DNA of 64,000 nucleotides from assembly GCF_036898095.1 (NCBI RefSeq), contig NC_090744.1, forward strand, positions 102,418,438-102,482,437. The letters are read 5' to 3'. The first letter of the stretch is position 1. Each line of letters opens with the position of its first letter. The stretch is from Palaemon carinicauda. Its lineage: Eukaryota; Arthropoda; Malacostraca; Decapoda; Palaemonidae. The notes beneath the pieces were generated by a model. It was not told the origin of the DNA and searched no databases. It saw only the letters and a list, made by a program, of their open reading frames with translations. Shown here in pieces: positions 1 to 14,100 of this stretch. The position numbers and the translations under genes were made by a program.

Positions 1-8
1 TGTGTGTG

Positions 9-39
<31 letters not shown>

Positions 40-60
40 TTTTTGTTTTTTTTTTTTTTT
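1..60. repeat. (TG)n followed by T-rich tract
   Basis: A TG dinucleotide run of about 23 bases opens the window and passes into an almost pure T run. This is simple sequence; the window edge cuts it. Confidence 0.9.
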
Positions 61-1234
61 AACAGTGTACGCGCAACTGAATAACTTGACATATCGTTCA
101 GTGATAAACCTAAGCTAAGAGATAATTACTCATTATTGTTAAGTGAAACAGACTTTTTAATAGGCAATTCCCACACCGTTGCATGGAGCAATGCATTTAT
201 CATATACGTATCCTTGCCTAATATATCGCATCCGATAAATTCTCAGATACCGTACAATGAAACAAACACTTTAAAAAACCGTAAATTTAATCGGAAATTC
301 CCCGTAAAAAAAATATACTGTCCAAAGCCACATTTCAGTAAGATACAGGCTACCGTAATTTCATCTTACTCTGTTATTATCTTTAACTGGTTGGTGACCG
401 TAATATTACTCCTCCACGTCAATATATCCGTTTTTAAAACGGTAAAAATCCTGGAATGAATGTTTCCAGACTTATACCGTTGATTAATGCAATTTTTCAA
501 ATGTAGCTTCTGGAAACATCGTCTTGAACCGCCTCCAAAGTCTGTTGAAATAGAATAATTGCAAACATAACAAGGGAAGGAATCCCAAGATGGTTATGCA
601 ATACCTGGGGGATCCCTTGGACGAGCTCTTCCTTCTGGATTTAGACGAATAATCCCGGATGATGAAGTTGCAATGCTGGCAATTAAACGAAGGCTTTACG
701 GGGCATTAATGAAATGCTGGTATGAGCGTTATATGAAATTTAAGACGTAGGTGGGAAAGACGCGGATGTTCATAGCATAAGATGAATCTTCGGAAGCGAG
801 TGGGCGGAGTTTGTGTGTGGATGAGCCCATTTAGCGTGGGGAGGGATATTGTAGTTCTGTTATTGTTAGGTAATGAGTATCTGAAATTAATATGAATGGT
901 AATTAAGATAACTGAAAAGCAGGGGATGGAATTATGTTCATCTGACAAAGTTTTTTTGTATTTAAAAACTTTGTTTAAAAGAAAGAAAAAATATCACAAA
1001 GAAAGGAAGGATATCCATAAATTACAAAAACTTTTGACAGGAAATTGACGATGCAATATAAAATGTTCTTAAAACTTATATAAAAACAAGTCTGCTAATT
1101 CATATAGAATGTAAATTTGAGGAGTTATATTGATTAATTACTTAATCGATGATTAAGTTACCAAGGAAATATTATGAATTAACAAGGCCCCAAATGTTAT
1201 AATGAAAAATACCATGCAATAATATTGCCACTTG
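61..1234. other. Intergenic, no gene seen
   Basis: AT-rich DNA with only short, uncharacteristic reading frames (up to 107 codons) that show no recognisable domain. I see no RNA gene or mobile-element motif here. Confidence 0.6.
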
Positions 1235-2309
<1,075 letters not shown>

Positions 2310-2385
<76 letters not shown>

Positions 2386-2402
2386 CGTCATCATCCTCAT
2401 CA

Positions 2403-2455
<53 letters not shown>
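2310..2455. repeat. (TTA)n trinucleotide microsatellite
   Basis: Long TTA/ATT array with a short interruption (CGTCATCATCCTCATCATC) near 2386-2405. The minus-strand poly-Asn/Asp frame it creates is not supported as a gene. Confidence 0.95.
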
Positions 2456-3122
2456 GACCTCTCTCATTAAAACATGAAAATATGGGTTTTTTAGCCTAGA
2501 ATCTGGAAATTAACGTAAAAAAAAAACTAAAAACGTCTAAAAGAATAATGTTAACCCTTAAAGTGATTTCTATATATTGATAAAATAGTACATATAAAAA
2601 TAAATTAAAATGATATGTGAATGTCTTCTTTTCCAATTTTCATAAATTAAATTATCTTTCAAATATATTTTTTTTAATGAAAGAAATCAGTCGAGAAACA
2701 ACAGTTTTACTGGCAAGTCTCAAGGTAATACTGATGTAACTTTCCGCTTATGGAAAAAAAAAAATCACTGAGAATCAGAATTACGTAACCAAGCTGAATT
2801 ACCTTATGAAACTCACTAATTCCATTAAATGAACCAGTTTCTGGTAACTCTTTTTTATACAAATATTACACACTATTTCTAATAAAAGAATAAACTGGAA
2901 AGGTATATATTATATAAGTCTTGACTCAAATCTTTTACTAATTGATATATCATAAAAAAAAAAACAGATCAATATGACATTGAAAGGCGGAAAAATATCA
3001 TGACCAGTTTTCATATATGATCAACCCATAAGTATCTAAAAAAAAAATAATTGCTATCTTTCAGAATTCTATAATTAGGAGATAAATCATCAATCAGCCC
3101 AGAATGAATAAAGGCATAAACT
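2456..3122. other. Intergenic, no gene seen
   Basis: AT-rich with several short A and T homopolymers. Nothing recognisable. Confidence 0.6.
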
Positions 3123-3238
<116 letters not shown>

Positions 3239-3527
3239 TGTCCAAATATATATAGATTTGTGTGTATCAAACCAATCACACTCTACCGTCGAAAGACTGA
3301 AAACACCTTTATGTGTCTTCTACATGATTCCACAGATGGATATTATCATCAAGACAGCCATATGAAAATATTTTGAGTAATTATATTTTCTTTCTTTTTG
3401 TAACATAAAATAGGAAACACCAAATCATATATTTCCAGGAATTATGGTCGAACCTCTTTGAATGCTTCATTCACCTACAAACTTTGGTGGGAAATCTTGC
3501 ATATAACGTGTGATCCCAGAGGAAATA

Positions 3528-3790
<263 letters not shown>

Positions 3791-3954
3791 ATGTATATAC
3801 CTGTCCCTTGAAGGTAGAAATACTACAAATATCCGTCACTGTCTATGTAAAACGCTAACAATCTATTTCCAAAACCCTTCTGTAATATTACCTGGCAAAG
3901 AACACATAGTTGCCAGTCTACTTTGTTGCAGGAAAATTGCATAACCCTTCCCCC

Positions 3955-4165
<211 letters not shown>

Positions 4166-5394
4166 TTTGTTTATATATGAACGCATATGAATTTGTGCAT
4201 TCGTTTTTGGCGCGTCAATGCATTTGTTTGTTTGCATAAAATTCCTAAAAAGTCAGGGAAAATGTCAGAAAAGTAGTTCTTGCTATTTTCTCCCTTTTAT
4301 CGCAAAACAACCGTAGTTAAGTTGGCATTTAATATAAAATCTTTTGTTATATCTTTATATCATACTATTGAAAAGAAAAACACAATTAAATAATGCATAT
4401 ATAAAAAAAAAAGATCCACATTCCAATATTCCTGCCAAATGTATTGTTCCGCACGCAGGTGTGTTATTACACTACCGGTTGTTGTTGGCGAAGGACACTT
4501 CCTTGAATACTTCTCCTTATTTCCAAGACTTTCGGTTATCGTTACAAATATTTTTTCCAAGGTTTGTACCATTTATTTAGACACGATGTCTGATATATTA
4601 AAGTGTCTTTTGGGTTATTTTCATATAAAATTTCGATTGATGATAGGTAGTTTGCAGTTTTGGTATGCCTACTCCATTGCCAGTCCTAGGCCAAGACATT
4701 TTACAAATGGTAGTAGTACTTGGGTCTAGATCTTATGTAATGCCGAACCCTTCTAGTATGTATTGTGAATACTAGTTTTAATGTTATTTTACTTGGAAAC
4801 AATTTATAAGCCTATAATTTACCAGATTCTTCAATTCTGTGTGTTTGTCTTAAATGAGATATTATATTTTTATTTAGAATAATAAAACGAGATTGTGACT
4901 TAAGGATATTGGGTAAGAGTATAGAACAGTGTAACAAATGTTTTGTAAAAAGCAAGGCAATTATTTAATGTAATTTGTAGTTTTTTCAACTTTTTTATTA
5001 GAATTTCAGGTGGAAATCCGTAGTTCTTAAGTTATGATTGCTTGACTCCCATAACTGGAAACATATGGGTTTGTGCTAGGTAGCGTCATCAATTACGTTT
5101 GAAACACTATAAAATAACATAGTAGTGTAGTTGTATGGTATTTAAATTATTTTTTTTTTTTCAAAGATTATATTCGCCAGTGATTGTAGTAAGTCCTCAT
5201 AATAAATGAAAAAGTGACCATAATCTAAACCAAGTAATAGTAATGAAACACTTTCAAAACACCGAAGCTTTTGTTTGCTAGCACTTCTGGTTTCACAGAA
5301 AACGTGTATCTTATCACAATCTATGTAGTTGTTTCTAGTTGTGGTCATCGTACTACAAATACCTCCTTAGGGTAAATGTAGCTTGTTAGGTCAG
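4166..5394. other. Intergenic, no gene seen
   Basis: Short overlapping frames on both strands (up to 96 codons) lack any recognisable motif. No mobile-element signature is seen. Confidence 0.55.
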
Positions 5395-5500
5395 GGAAAT
5401 ATAGGAATATGGTAGCCTAGGGAGGTCGCAGGGTTAGGTACGGATATGGCTCCTAAGTTAGGTTAGGTGGGGAACCTTGGGTTAGGTAGTGTTCTTGTGT
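5381..5500. repeat. GGTTAGGT-rich patch
   Basis: Several GGTTAG/GTTAGGT motifs are scattered here, for example TTAGGTTAGGTGG near 5458-5471. They resemble those in the minisatellite at 7736-8440 and recall the arthropod telomere unit TTAGG, but this is not a tandem telomeric array. Confidence 0.45.
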
Positions 5501-5544
5501 CAAAGGCTACACCTTATTTTACTTAGCTTATTTACCTGTATGTT

Positions 5545-6233
5545 CGGTAATAGTTTACAACACCATGCTCTCCATTTACTCCAAAATAATGCAATCCTGC
5601 AGTTTCCATCTTCTTGCGCAGTAATTAGGTGGTTATTTAAATTCTGGGAAAGCAATAATTAGCAAGATATGTTGAGGAAGGGGGAAGGGGTTATAAAAAG
5701 AAAATAACTTGGTTTCCTCACTAAACGACTCGGAACTGACACGTCAACCCAGTCAACCAAACAGAATTCTTGAAGCCAGCGTACATAAACAGAAGTCCGT
5801 GATGCCAGCGTACATTTGATATACTGTATATTCAAAATATGCTTAGTTAAAAAAGGATTAATTACTCAAAAGTGTCTAAAATATGCAATTTACAAATAGT
5901 GACACTTTTGAGTAATCACTCAATTTTTTTATTAAGTATATTTTGAATATACAGTATATCAAATGTACGCTGGCATCACGAACTAATGTTTATATACGCT
6001 GGCATCACGAATCCTGTTAAGTTGACTTTGTTGACATGTCAGTTCTAAGTCGTTTGGTGAGGAAACCGAGCTACTTTCTTTTTATAGCCCCTTCCCCCTT
6101 CCTCAACATATTTTGCTAATTATTGCTTAACCAGAATTTAAATAACCACCTAATTACTGTGCAAGAAGATGAAAACTGCAGGATTGCATTATTTTGGAGT
6201 AAATGGAGAGCATGGTGTTGTAAACTATTACCG
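5545..6233. mobile_element. Foldback/hairpin element with ~332-bp inverted arms
   Basis: The left arm (5545-5876) and right arm (5901-6233) are inverted copies around a 24-base loop. The outer ~58 bases (starting CGGTAATAGTTTACAACACC) are a perfect inverted match, as is the inner 15-base stem next to the loop. The rest of the arms are about 90% alike by eye. No protein-coding frame lies inside. This is the structure of a non-autonomous foldback or long-TIR MITE. I could not identify a clear target-site duplication: the left flank reads TGTATGTT and the right TATTTTCC. An alternative origin is a local inverted duplication. Confidence 0.85.
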
Positions 6234-7735
6234 TATTTTCCTACACCAAATTAACAGTAATTATTTATTGGTCTTTGTTCTGACGTAGCTCATTTTGCTC
6301 AGATAAAACATGATCCCCCTTTTCTTATGTTCTGGCAATCAGAACATGCTTCGCTACTTATGTTAGGCCCGTGGGCAAGTATTTTGTACCTATTTTATCT
6401 GTCTTATTCATCACTTAGTTCAATTAAGTGTGCTTTGTCATATTCACTTCTTGCAATTTAACAATATTCAATGTTCCTGTGTTCTGGTAAGGGGAACACA
6501 TTTTGCTATGTGCGTTAGTCCCGTGAACTCAAGTCAATTTTTTTACCTAGCCAGATTTGCACATACTTGCAGGAGTGCCCTTTTAGATCAGATGAGTTTC
6601 CTAATAGCAGGTTGGTCGGAAGTAATTTTGCCCGAATACCATCATTGTTTCAAATAATTACCAAGTAATGTTAATCAAAACTTATTTACTAACCTCAATT
6701 CCTCCCACAAATATAGGTTTTGTAAATATATAATGTTAATGAATAAACATAATGTATCATGATGGTAAGTCTCAGTTTAATGCTACTACCCACTGAAGTC
6801 AACGACAGGAACTTGTTTTCGGATGCACGCTGCATAAATTTGGAAATTTTCACATATTTTAACAAAAATTGAATACAAGAATCTACTAAAAACGTGGAAT
6901 TAATAAAACTCGCTATTGGCGAAAATTGTGAGGTTAAAGGAGCATGCTAGTGTCAAGCGGGTGATGGAAGGGAGGAGGAGGGGTATTGTGGGTGTAACTT
7001 GACAGTGAAATTGTAAATTCGTTTAATATCTGGTCAAAACTGGATGGAGTGCTTTTTCAATCGGTAACCCTTTGATATGAAAGGCTATGATCAGTGCTTA
7101 CGCTGGTTTTTGGCTAATTGTAAAGGTATATTTTGTTATAAATTCAAAGAGACAAAAGAATAATAACGATGTGAAGTGAAACAAATGTGAAAAGTTCTGG
7201 GTATTATTGCAGTTCTGGCTGAGTTCTGATTTCTATTTTTTTACTTTATAAATTTTTCAGATTATTTTTTGTTGCCATGCTAGTTTCTCTCTTGTTGTTT
7301 TGTTTTATGTCTATGCATTTTCGGCAAAAATGCCTGATTATTCTCTTTTTTTTTCTGGTTATGAATACTGAAACATTGATTGGATGGTTTGTTTTCAGAT
7401 TATCCAATAAACTACGATTCTGGAAATCATCCTTCATTGAACTTCTAAAAGAGTGTGTGGAAGTTGACTGTCATGGATTCTCTTGTTCAGACGTGCATTA
7501 GTTGTTGCTTCTCATAATTTGAGGCTATTGGATGTTTTCGTGGTCATGACAATGGCACACTAGAAGTAGTGAATGTTATTCAGAAGAAATTGATTCCTAG
7601 CCTCCCCCGTTTGCAACATCTGATTCTATTTAAGGTAAGTGAAGTGGCTAACCAAAAGATTTTTTTTGCATTACAGAGGAGTTTTCCACCCTCCCAAGTG
7701 AGATAAGGCTACAGGGGGGCTAAGGAAGTAGGCCC
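6234..7735. other. Intergenic, no gene seen
   Basis: Small frames at 6430-6657 and 7277-7501 show no domain, and composition does not change around them. Nothing else is recognisable. Confidence 0.55.
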
Positions 7736-8440
7736 AACTTCTGGGTTAGGTTAAGTGTGTGTGTTTAGGTTACAGTTTGTCTTATGTTATACATTTTCTA
7801 AGTTAGGTTATGTGGGTGTGCTTAGGTTAGACAGCTTCTTCTATTTTACACCTTAACTTCTAGGATATGTTATTTGTGTGCTTTGGTTTGACGGCTTCTC
7901 TTTTGTTATACATTTTCTCCAGGGTTAGTTGTGTGTGTTTAGGTTAGGCAGCAGCTTTTATTTTACGTTTTCTCCTAGGTTAGGTTAGGTGGGTGTGTTT
8001 GGATTAGGTGTCTTAAATTGTTATACATTATATCCTCGGTTAGATTAGGTGGTTGTGTTTAGGTTAGATAGCTTCTTTTATTTTGCACGTTGTCTCTTAG
8101 TTTAGATTTGATGGGTGTGTTTAGGTTAGACAACTTCTCTTATTTTTTAAATTTTTTCTGCGGCGAGGTTAGGTGCGTCTGTTTGGGTTAGACAGCTTCT
8201 CTTAATTTACCTGTTTTCTAATAGGTTAGGTTAGAAGTGTATGTTTTGGTTAGACAGCTTATTTTATACTTTTTATCTTATGTTAAGTGGGTGTGTTTAC
8301 ATTAGAATTTTTTTCTTATTTTACACATTTTCTCCGGGGCTAGGTTAGGTGGTTTTTTAAAGGTTAGACAACTTCTTTTATTCTATACATTTTTCTCCCT
8401 GGTTAGGTTAGGTGGGTGTGTTTAGGTTAGACACCTCTTA
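7736..8440. repeat. ~60-bp minisatellite with GGTTAGGT motifs
   Basis: About 12 diverged tandem units spaced roughly 55-63 bp apart. Each has a core like GTGTGTTTAGGTTAGACAGC, then a T-rich stretch ending in TTTTCTCC and a TTAGGTTAGGTGG-like segment. Cores begin near 7757, 7815, 7875, 7931, 7992, 8052, 8115, 8175, 8230, 8290, 8350 and 8416. The TTAGGTTAGG pieces match two units of the arthropod telomere repeat, but they are embedded in a longer unit. Confidence 0.85.
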
Positions 8441-9345
8441 TTTTACCTGTTTTCTGTATTTTACCACAAAAAAACCCTTATTTCCTACTGAAACCACATT
8501 ATTGTAGTTATCAATGGGGCCCCAGAATCTCTTAAATTTTATTATTTGTGGCAGAAAAAAGATAAAATTCGTTGAAAACACATCAAGCTAGAAATTTTTT
8601 TTTTTTTTACTTATAAGTATTCTGCTGAAACTGTAGTTTTACCAAGAAGTCTTGCTATAAAATTCATAAATCAATTGGGAAGAATTGTGCCAATGCTATT
8701 GTCTTATGAATTTAGGACCTTCTAATCTTTGACATATTGACATTTTGAACCAAATAAAACTAACAGAAGCTTTATTCTATGAATCTCATAATTTTTTATG
8801 TAACAGCCACATTATAGATTCTATGGACTTACTTATGGCTGATGTATTTGTAGTGTTCTCTTGTGGGGAATATATATAATTATAAGGACCTTTTCTCCAC
8901 TTACTGGCTACCTCGTGTCTAATAAGTGCTTTAGGAGGAATAAAGTATTTATAATATTTAAGATATGTGTTATGTACATAAGCTTTATTCAAGGTTTACT
9001 AAGATTATAGCACCATTGATTATAAAATGAAGTTACGCCATGGGAGAACTCCAGTTGTTAAGGACAAACCACCTGACAGTCACCTTAAGCTTGGTTTGGT
9101 AGGCGTGGTTTAGGTGGGATGCATGACAGTATTTTTACTGTTTTCCTCACACAAAGCCCAGGTTTCCCATGACACATCTTAGTTATGTATTTTTCCATCT
9201 GGTTTTGATGTGATTTATGCTTGTATGTTATTTGTACATTGTACAATACAGTTTTTATTGTATCTCACTCTTTCTCACGGAGATTCCTCAATAATTGTTC
9301 CATCTAAGGGCTTGAGAAAAAAAAGAGAATGATCTACAAAAGAAA
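8441..9345. other. Intergenic, no gene seen
   Basis: AT-rich, with no supported frame or repeat apart from short A and T runs. Confidence 0.55.
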
Positions 9346-10904
9346 GTGATTAGGGCTTTCAACTTAATGATAATGTACGCAGTGTGGCTATGTTGCAAGG
9401 AAGAACAACATCCTTATGTTCGGGACTTGGGTGAACAGAAGGGGCTCGTCTCGCTGATCCTCAACAGCAGAAAGGATTCCTACTTCAGGTTTTCACCAGC
9501 TTGCCATTCAAGGATGCCTTTCAACATCCTTAAGTATTCCATAATGGTTCTTTTCCATTCTCCTTCCTATTTTCCTGTTCAATCGACATCAAGATTCAGC
9601 ATGACCTTTTTATATCTAATGTGGCCACACGCAGCATGGTAGTCTATACAGATCAGCTGTTTTCTATCTTCCCACATCAGGAAGTCTCAACTACCTTTGA
9701 TATGAACAATACTGCTTTGCCAATAATTCAAGTTTTCTACTAGTTTTTAGGTTTGGACTGCAAAAATTAAGACAAAACTTGACAAGACCTATGAGAAGCT
9801 CTTAAGGAACTCGAGCCACCTGGAACATCTAACCAGTTTGCTGGCCTCTCAAGCTCTCTTGCTTGAAGCCACGGGAGGGTGAACAGAGAAAGTTTCGACT
9901 GTCAAGACTGTCCTCTGCTAGCCTATTTCTGATGAAGGAAGAATGAAACGACATAACTTGGTCCTTGCTCAGGAGTTCGTGTTCAGGATCTAGAACCCAG
10001 CCATTTGTAACTCCAAAACCTATGTTACATCTTTACTACATAAAATAACTTACCTCCATGTTCTGGGAAAACCCTATGATTCCTCCTAAAGAAAAGGAAG
10101 GATTAAGTGAAAAGATCCTAGAACTAAGTATCTATCTGACTTTGTTGGACAATCAGATGAGGTTTTCCTGCAGATGAGACTAAAGGACAATACTAGATTC
10201 GTCCACATGGCTAAACATATTGGATATATCCATCGATAAAGTGTGATGGGTGCAATTCTTGAAGACAGGAGAGTCAGAAAATGCCTAAATCTTCTCTGTC
10301 CATTACCTATGGCAGAACACACAAGTCCCTAGACCATGATATCCACTGTATGGTGGTAACTGCTTAACAGATCTCGAAGAAAACCTAGCTCCTACTCAGG
10401 GCAAGAAAGGTAGTGGGATATGTCTAGAATGGCAGTTAAGATCGACTGGCCTTTTTTACTATTTCTCATCCCCTTAAGGGTGCAGCAGTCTCTTTATCAT
10501 TTGCTGGATCAGACAATGAATGCAGATGAGCCATTAGATCGAGCAACTTTAATTAGTAATAAGTTCATTAAAAAGGTATCTCCCCAATATCCCATACAAT
10601 GGAGAGGATGGACAAAAGTACGCACCCAAGCTCTCATTATGAATATATCCTCCTATGATATAGGCTCTTCCTTGACCGTTTACCATTCCCTGGTAGTGAC
10701 CTAGCCTAAAATCTGCTTCATATTCATATGCAGGTCATTAGGAGGTTGACAAGAGTGCCACGTTTTCCTCCCATATAGAACGGAAATGCCTTGACATTTC
10801 CAGGGGAAATGAACCAGCCAGCTGGTTATAGGAACCTCCTACTAAGAAAAAATGATGATGTTTAATATTTGTCTGTAAACACATTACAAGTATTTAAGTA
10901 ATTT
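9346..10904. other. Unidentified GC-richer segment, possibly decayed retroelement
   Basis: Base composition is visibly less AT-rich than upstream, and fragments of open frame occur at 9346-9642 (+), 10086-10322 (-) and 10420-10704 (+). In the first, KDSYFRF is faintly reminiscent of the DIRS RT motif KDAYFHI. The 3' portion, ending near 10850 just before DIRS element 1, could be the tail of an older element. I cannot assign a family and do not call a gene. Confidence 0.3.
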
Positions 10905-10921
10905 GTATTTGTTCCTACACA

Positions 10922-11093
10922 GATACAAACCTTCGCTATTTATTAGGGTGTTACTTTCAGCAATGCTGAAAACCAGCCAAGACAATTTTAGTGAGGGATA
11001 ATTACCCCATCCGCTAGTTAGCGGGAGGGGGTTGGGGTAGACTAGCTACCCTGCTCACTCACACCTGTCGGTTAAGTAACCACTTTTACTTTT
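10922..11093 (+). repeat. DIRS element 1 left ITR
   Basis: Inverted match to 18633-18805, about 95% by eye. It contains the palindromic-looking segments GCTAGTTAGCGG and TAGACTAGCTACC and ends with ACTTTTACTTTTGGCTCGG, which is shared with element 2. Confidence 0.88.
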
Positions 11094-11177
11094 GGCTCGG
11101 TAAAGTATAGACGTGCCGTCTCTCTCCCGTTAACAAACTGCCTTGACTTTATTACTTTTTCTTTTTCTTTTGTGTGT

Positions 11178-14100
11178 ATGGTTATGTCGTCCTTGGAGAC
11201 AGACTCACATCCTTTATGCCCGGCTTGCCGGGGAACTTAGTGTTTGCGGGACAACACCTGTTCCGAGTGTAGGGAGTGGCCTGCCTCCCAGTGGGAGAGG
11301 TTTGCGCCTAAGAAGAAGTAGAAGTCTTGACGCGAATCTTCGCTTTCGGGTCTTCCTCGAAATCGAAGAAATCGCGGGCGGGCTTCTGCTCCTCTATGCC
11401 AAATCTCTGCCCGAAGCTAATCCTCGACCAGGCCCTTCCGGGGTATGGTTGAGCAGTAGCACAGGGCTTGGGACTCCAGGTCAACCCTGGGGGATAGACG
11501 AGGATGACGGCTCCCCTAGTGAGTCGGCTCCTTCTCTTCCCCCAGGGAGCGCCTGTTTCTTGCCAGACCTTAGGTCTGGTTTCAACACCGAGGAGTTAGC
11601 TAACCCACCAAGGGCGGTGGCAGGTCTCTCTCCAAGGCGGGCTTCCCCCTCGGGAGAACATATCTCTCGTTCGCGAGAGAAGGTTGCCTCTGTGCATCGG
11701 CAATCTCCTTACGCTTTAGGTTCTCCTCCAGGGGCGGAAAGAGAACCTTGTTATAAGCGTAGTTCTCCTTCGGGCGAATTTTCCTCCCCTGCGGGGGATT
11801 TATCTGTCGATTTTATTCAGTCTCTCCCTCGGGCGGAGTCTTTTGTATGTTCCTCTCCAGAGGTTCATAGAGTGGAGGAGTGGGTAACCCCTCTCCACAC
11901 CGGGCGTTTTCCTCCTCGGGCTGTGAGGAGACGTCTTTTTGAACCTGCTGGTTCGCCTCATGTTGACCCTTCGGGGTCTCGTGACGATCACCCTTCGGGC
12001 TGGCGTGATCGAGAGTCTTCGGGCTCTGTTCATGTTGATCCCGCGGGTTCTCATGACAGCAGGAGTCCTTCAGGTCTCTGTCGCGCTGAACCTTCGGGTT
12101 CTCGCGACTTGAAACCTTTGGGTTTCTGTTACACTGAACTCTCTGGCTCTCGTAACGACAGAAACGTTGAACCTCCGGGTTCTCGTACCGTCAGTCACGC
12201 TGATCCTTCGGGATCTCGTGACAGAGGAATCTCGATTCCTCGTTACGCTGATCCTTCGGGGTCTCGTAACCTGAGTTACGCTGAACCCTTGGGCTTTCGT
12301 AACTCTAGTCGCGCTAACACTTCGGTGTTTCGTGACAGAAACTCCGGTTTCTCGTTGCGTTGCTGCTTCGTGTTTGCGCAACACAGTTCACGCTGAACTT
12401 TTGGGTTCTCGTGTCCAGAGTCATTCTTATTATGACAGTGTTTTTTTAAACTCTCGTTGTGTTGATCATTCGCGCTCACACAACACAAGCTATCATGAAC
12501 CTTCGGGTGAGCGTAGCAGTGAGTTCTCTCAACAATCTGAGATGTCTCGCGCGCACAACCAAGTGGACGCGCACGGCCGAATTGGGGCCCACGGCCGAAT
12601 TGGGGCGCACGACCGCCTTGGCGCGCGCAAACAAAATGGCACTCAGGTTCATCCTATGGCGCGCCATATGCACAAACAGCCTGTTGCTCGCCATGCGCGC
12701 AAACATCCTGTTGCGCGCCATGCGCGCGAACATCCTGTTGCGCGCCATGCGCGCGAACATCCTGTTGCGCGCCATGCGCGCGAACATCCTGTTGCGCGCC
12801 ATGCGCGCGAACATCCTGTTGCGCGCCATGCGCGCGAACATCCTGTTGCTCTCCATGCGCGCGAACATCCTGTTGCGCGCCATGCGCGCGAACATCCTGT
12901 TGCGCGCCATGCGTGCGAACAACACACTGCCTGCCATGCGCGCGAGCAACCTCATGCGCGCCAGGTGCGCGAGCAACCTCATGCGCGCCAGGTGCGCGAG
13001 CAACCTCATGCGCGCCAGGTGCGCGAGCAACCTCATGCGCGCCAGGTGCGCGAGCAACCTCATGCGCGCCAGGTGCGCGAACAACCTCATGCGCTCCAGG
13101 AGCGCGAAAGATGCGCACAGTCGGGAGAGGCGCGCGCGAGCCCCCTTCCGCCTACCAACAGTTCGGCGCAAGAACGCACGACCATCTTGGTGCTCACAAT
13201 CGGTCTCTCGAGCCCCTTGGGCCTCAACAGAGACAACAGTCGCCTGTGCGACCGAGCCCAGATCCTATCCCTAAGGGTAGGCCTGTGCCTATCTTGCCTG
13301 TAGGGAAGCCTCCCTCCATCAGACTAGAGGGTTAGGGAACCTGCCCAGGTTCCTAAACCCAGGGAGCAGTCCTTTCCTAAGGACCTTCCCCCTAGTTCCA
13401 CAGGAGCCCGTAACCCCCCGTGGCTTAGCAACTTATTCAATGTAATGCGCCAAGCTATGAAGGGAGTCTTTCCTCGCTCCCAGTCCTTAGATGATATAAC
13501 TAGGATTCCCTTATCTCCTCTCTTCCTGGGATCCTCTCTTCCCTCCGATCCTAGGAGGAGGCCGGAAGTTCTCGTAAAGGCGGGCCCCTCTGGCAAGGGG
13601 AGACGATCGTCCCCTCACAAAAGACCTCTGGAGGAGATTAGGCATGAACCTCAGGGTAACCCCCTGCAGTTCAAGACGCCACAGGGCAGGCCAAATGGGG
13701 AAAGGTAAAGGATTCGTCCTTCAGCCCCCAAAGAGGATAGGGTTACTTACCATGGAGACTCCCTCCCTTCTCAACCGGTCGAGATAGTGTCTAATGAGGC
13801 ACGACCTGCGACTGGACGGGATTCACCCCGTACGGCAATGGACTTACATTCCACCCGTAAGGCGACGCAGGTCCTCTAGGCCCTTGGGTACAGAGGATCT
13901 CCGGTCTCGTAGGAGGAAACCGAAGGATTTGTTCACCATCCCCAAATCCTCAGCCAGGCTTCCTTCCTCACTGCTTCCCAGGCAGCCGGAAGGAAGCACC
14001 TCCCCGGTAGTCTCCCTATCTCCAGTCTATAGAGTTGACGACTTCGACCCACGCCGGGCTTCTATGGAAGGGCAGAGCGATCTCGAGGACGACGCTTTGC

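Noticed and set aside
7736..8440. True telomeric (TTAGG)n array
   Set aside because: TTAGG units never run longer than about two in a row; they are part of a ~60-bp unit.
9346..10704. Possible fourth DIRS or other retroelement
   Set aside because: Only one weak RT-like string (KDSYFRF) and no second motif, ITR or ICR. Left as an unidentified segment.
12070..13171. Long minus-strand frames opposite element 1 gag
   Set aside because: They are mirror frames of the 27-bp and Gly-Ser-Arg-type repeats, which lack stop trinucleotides in several phases.
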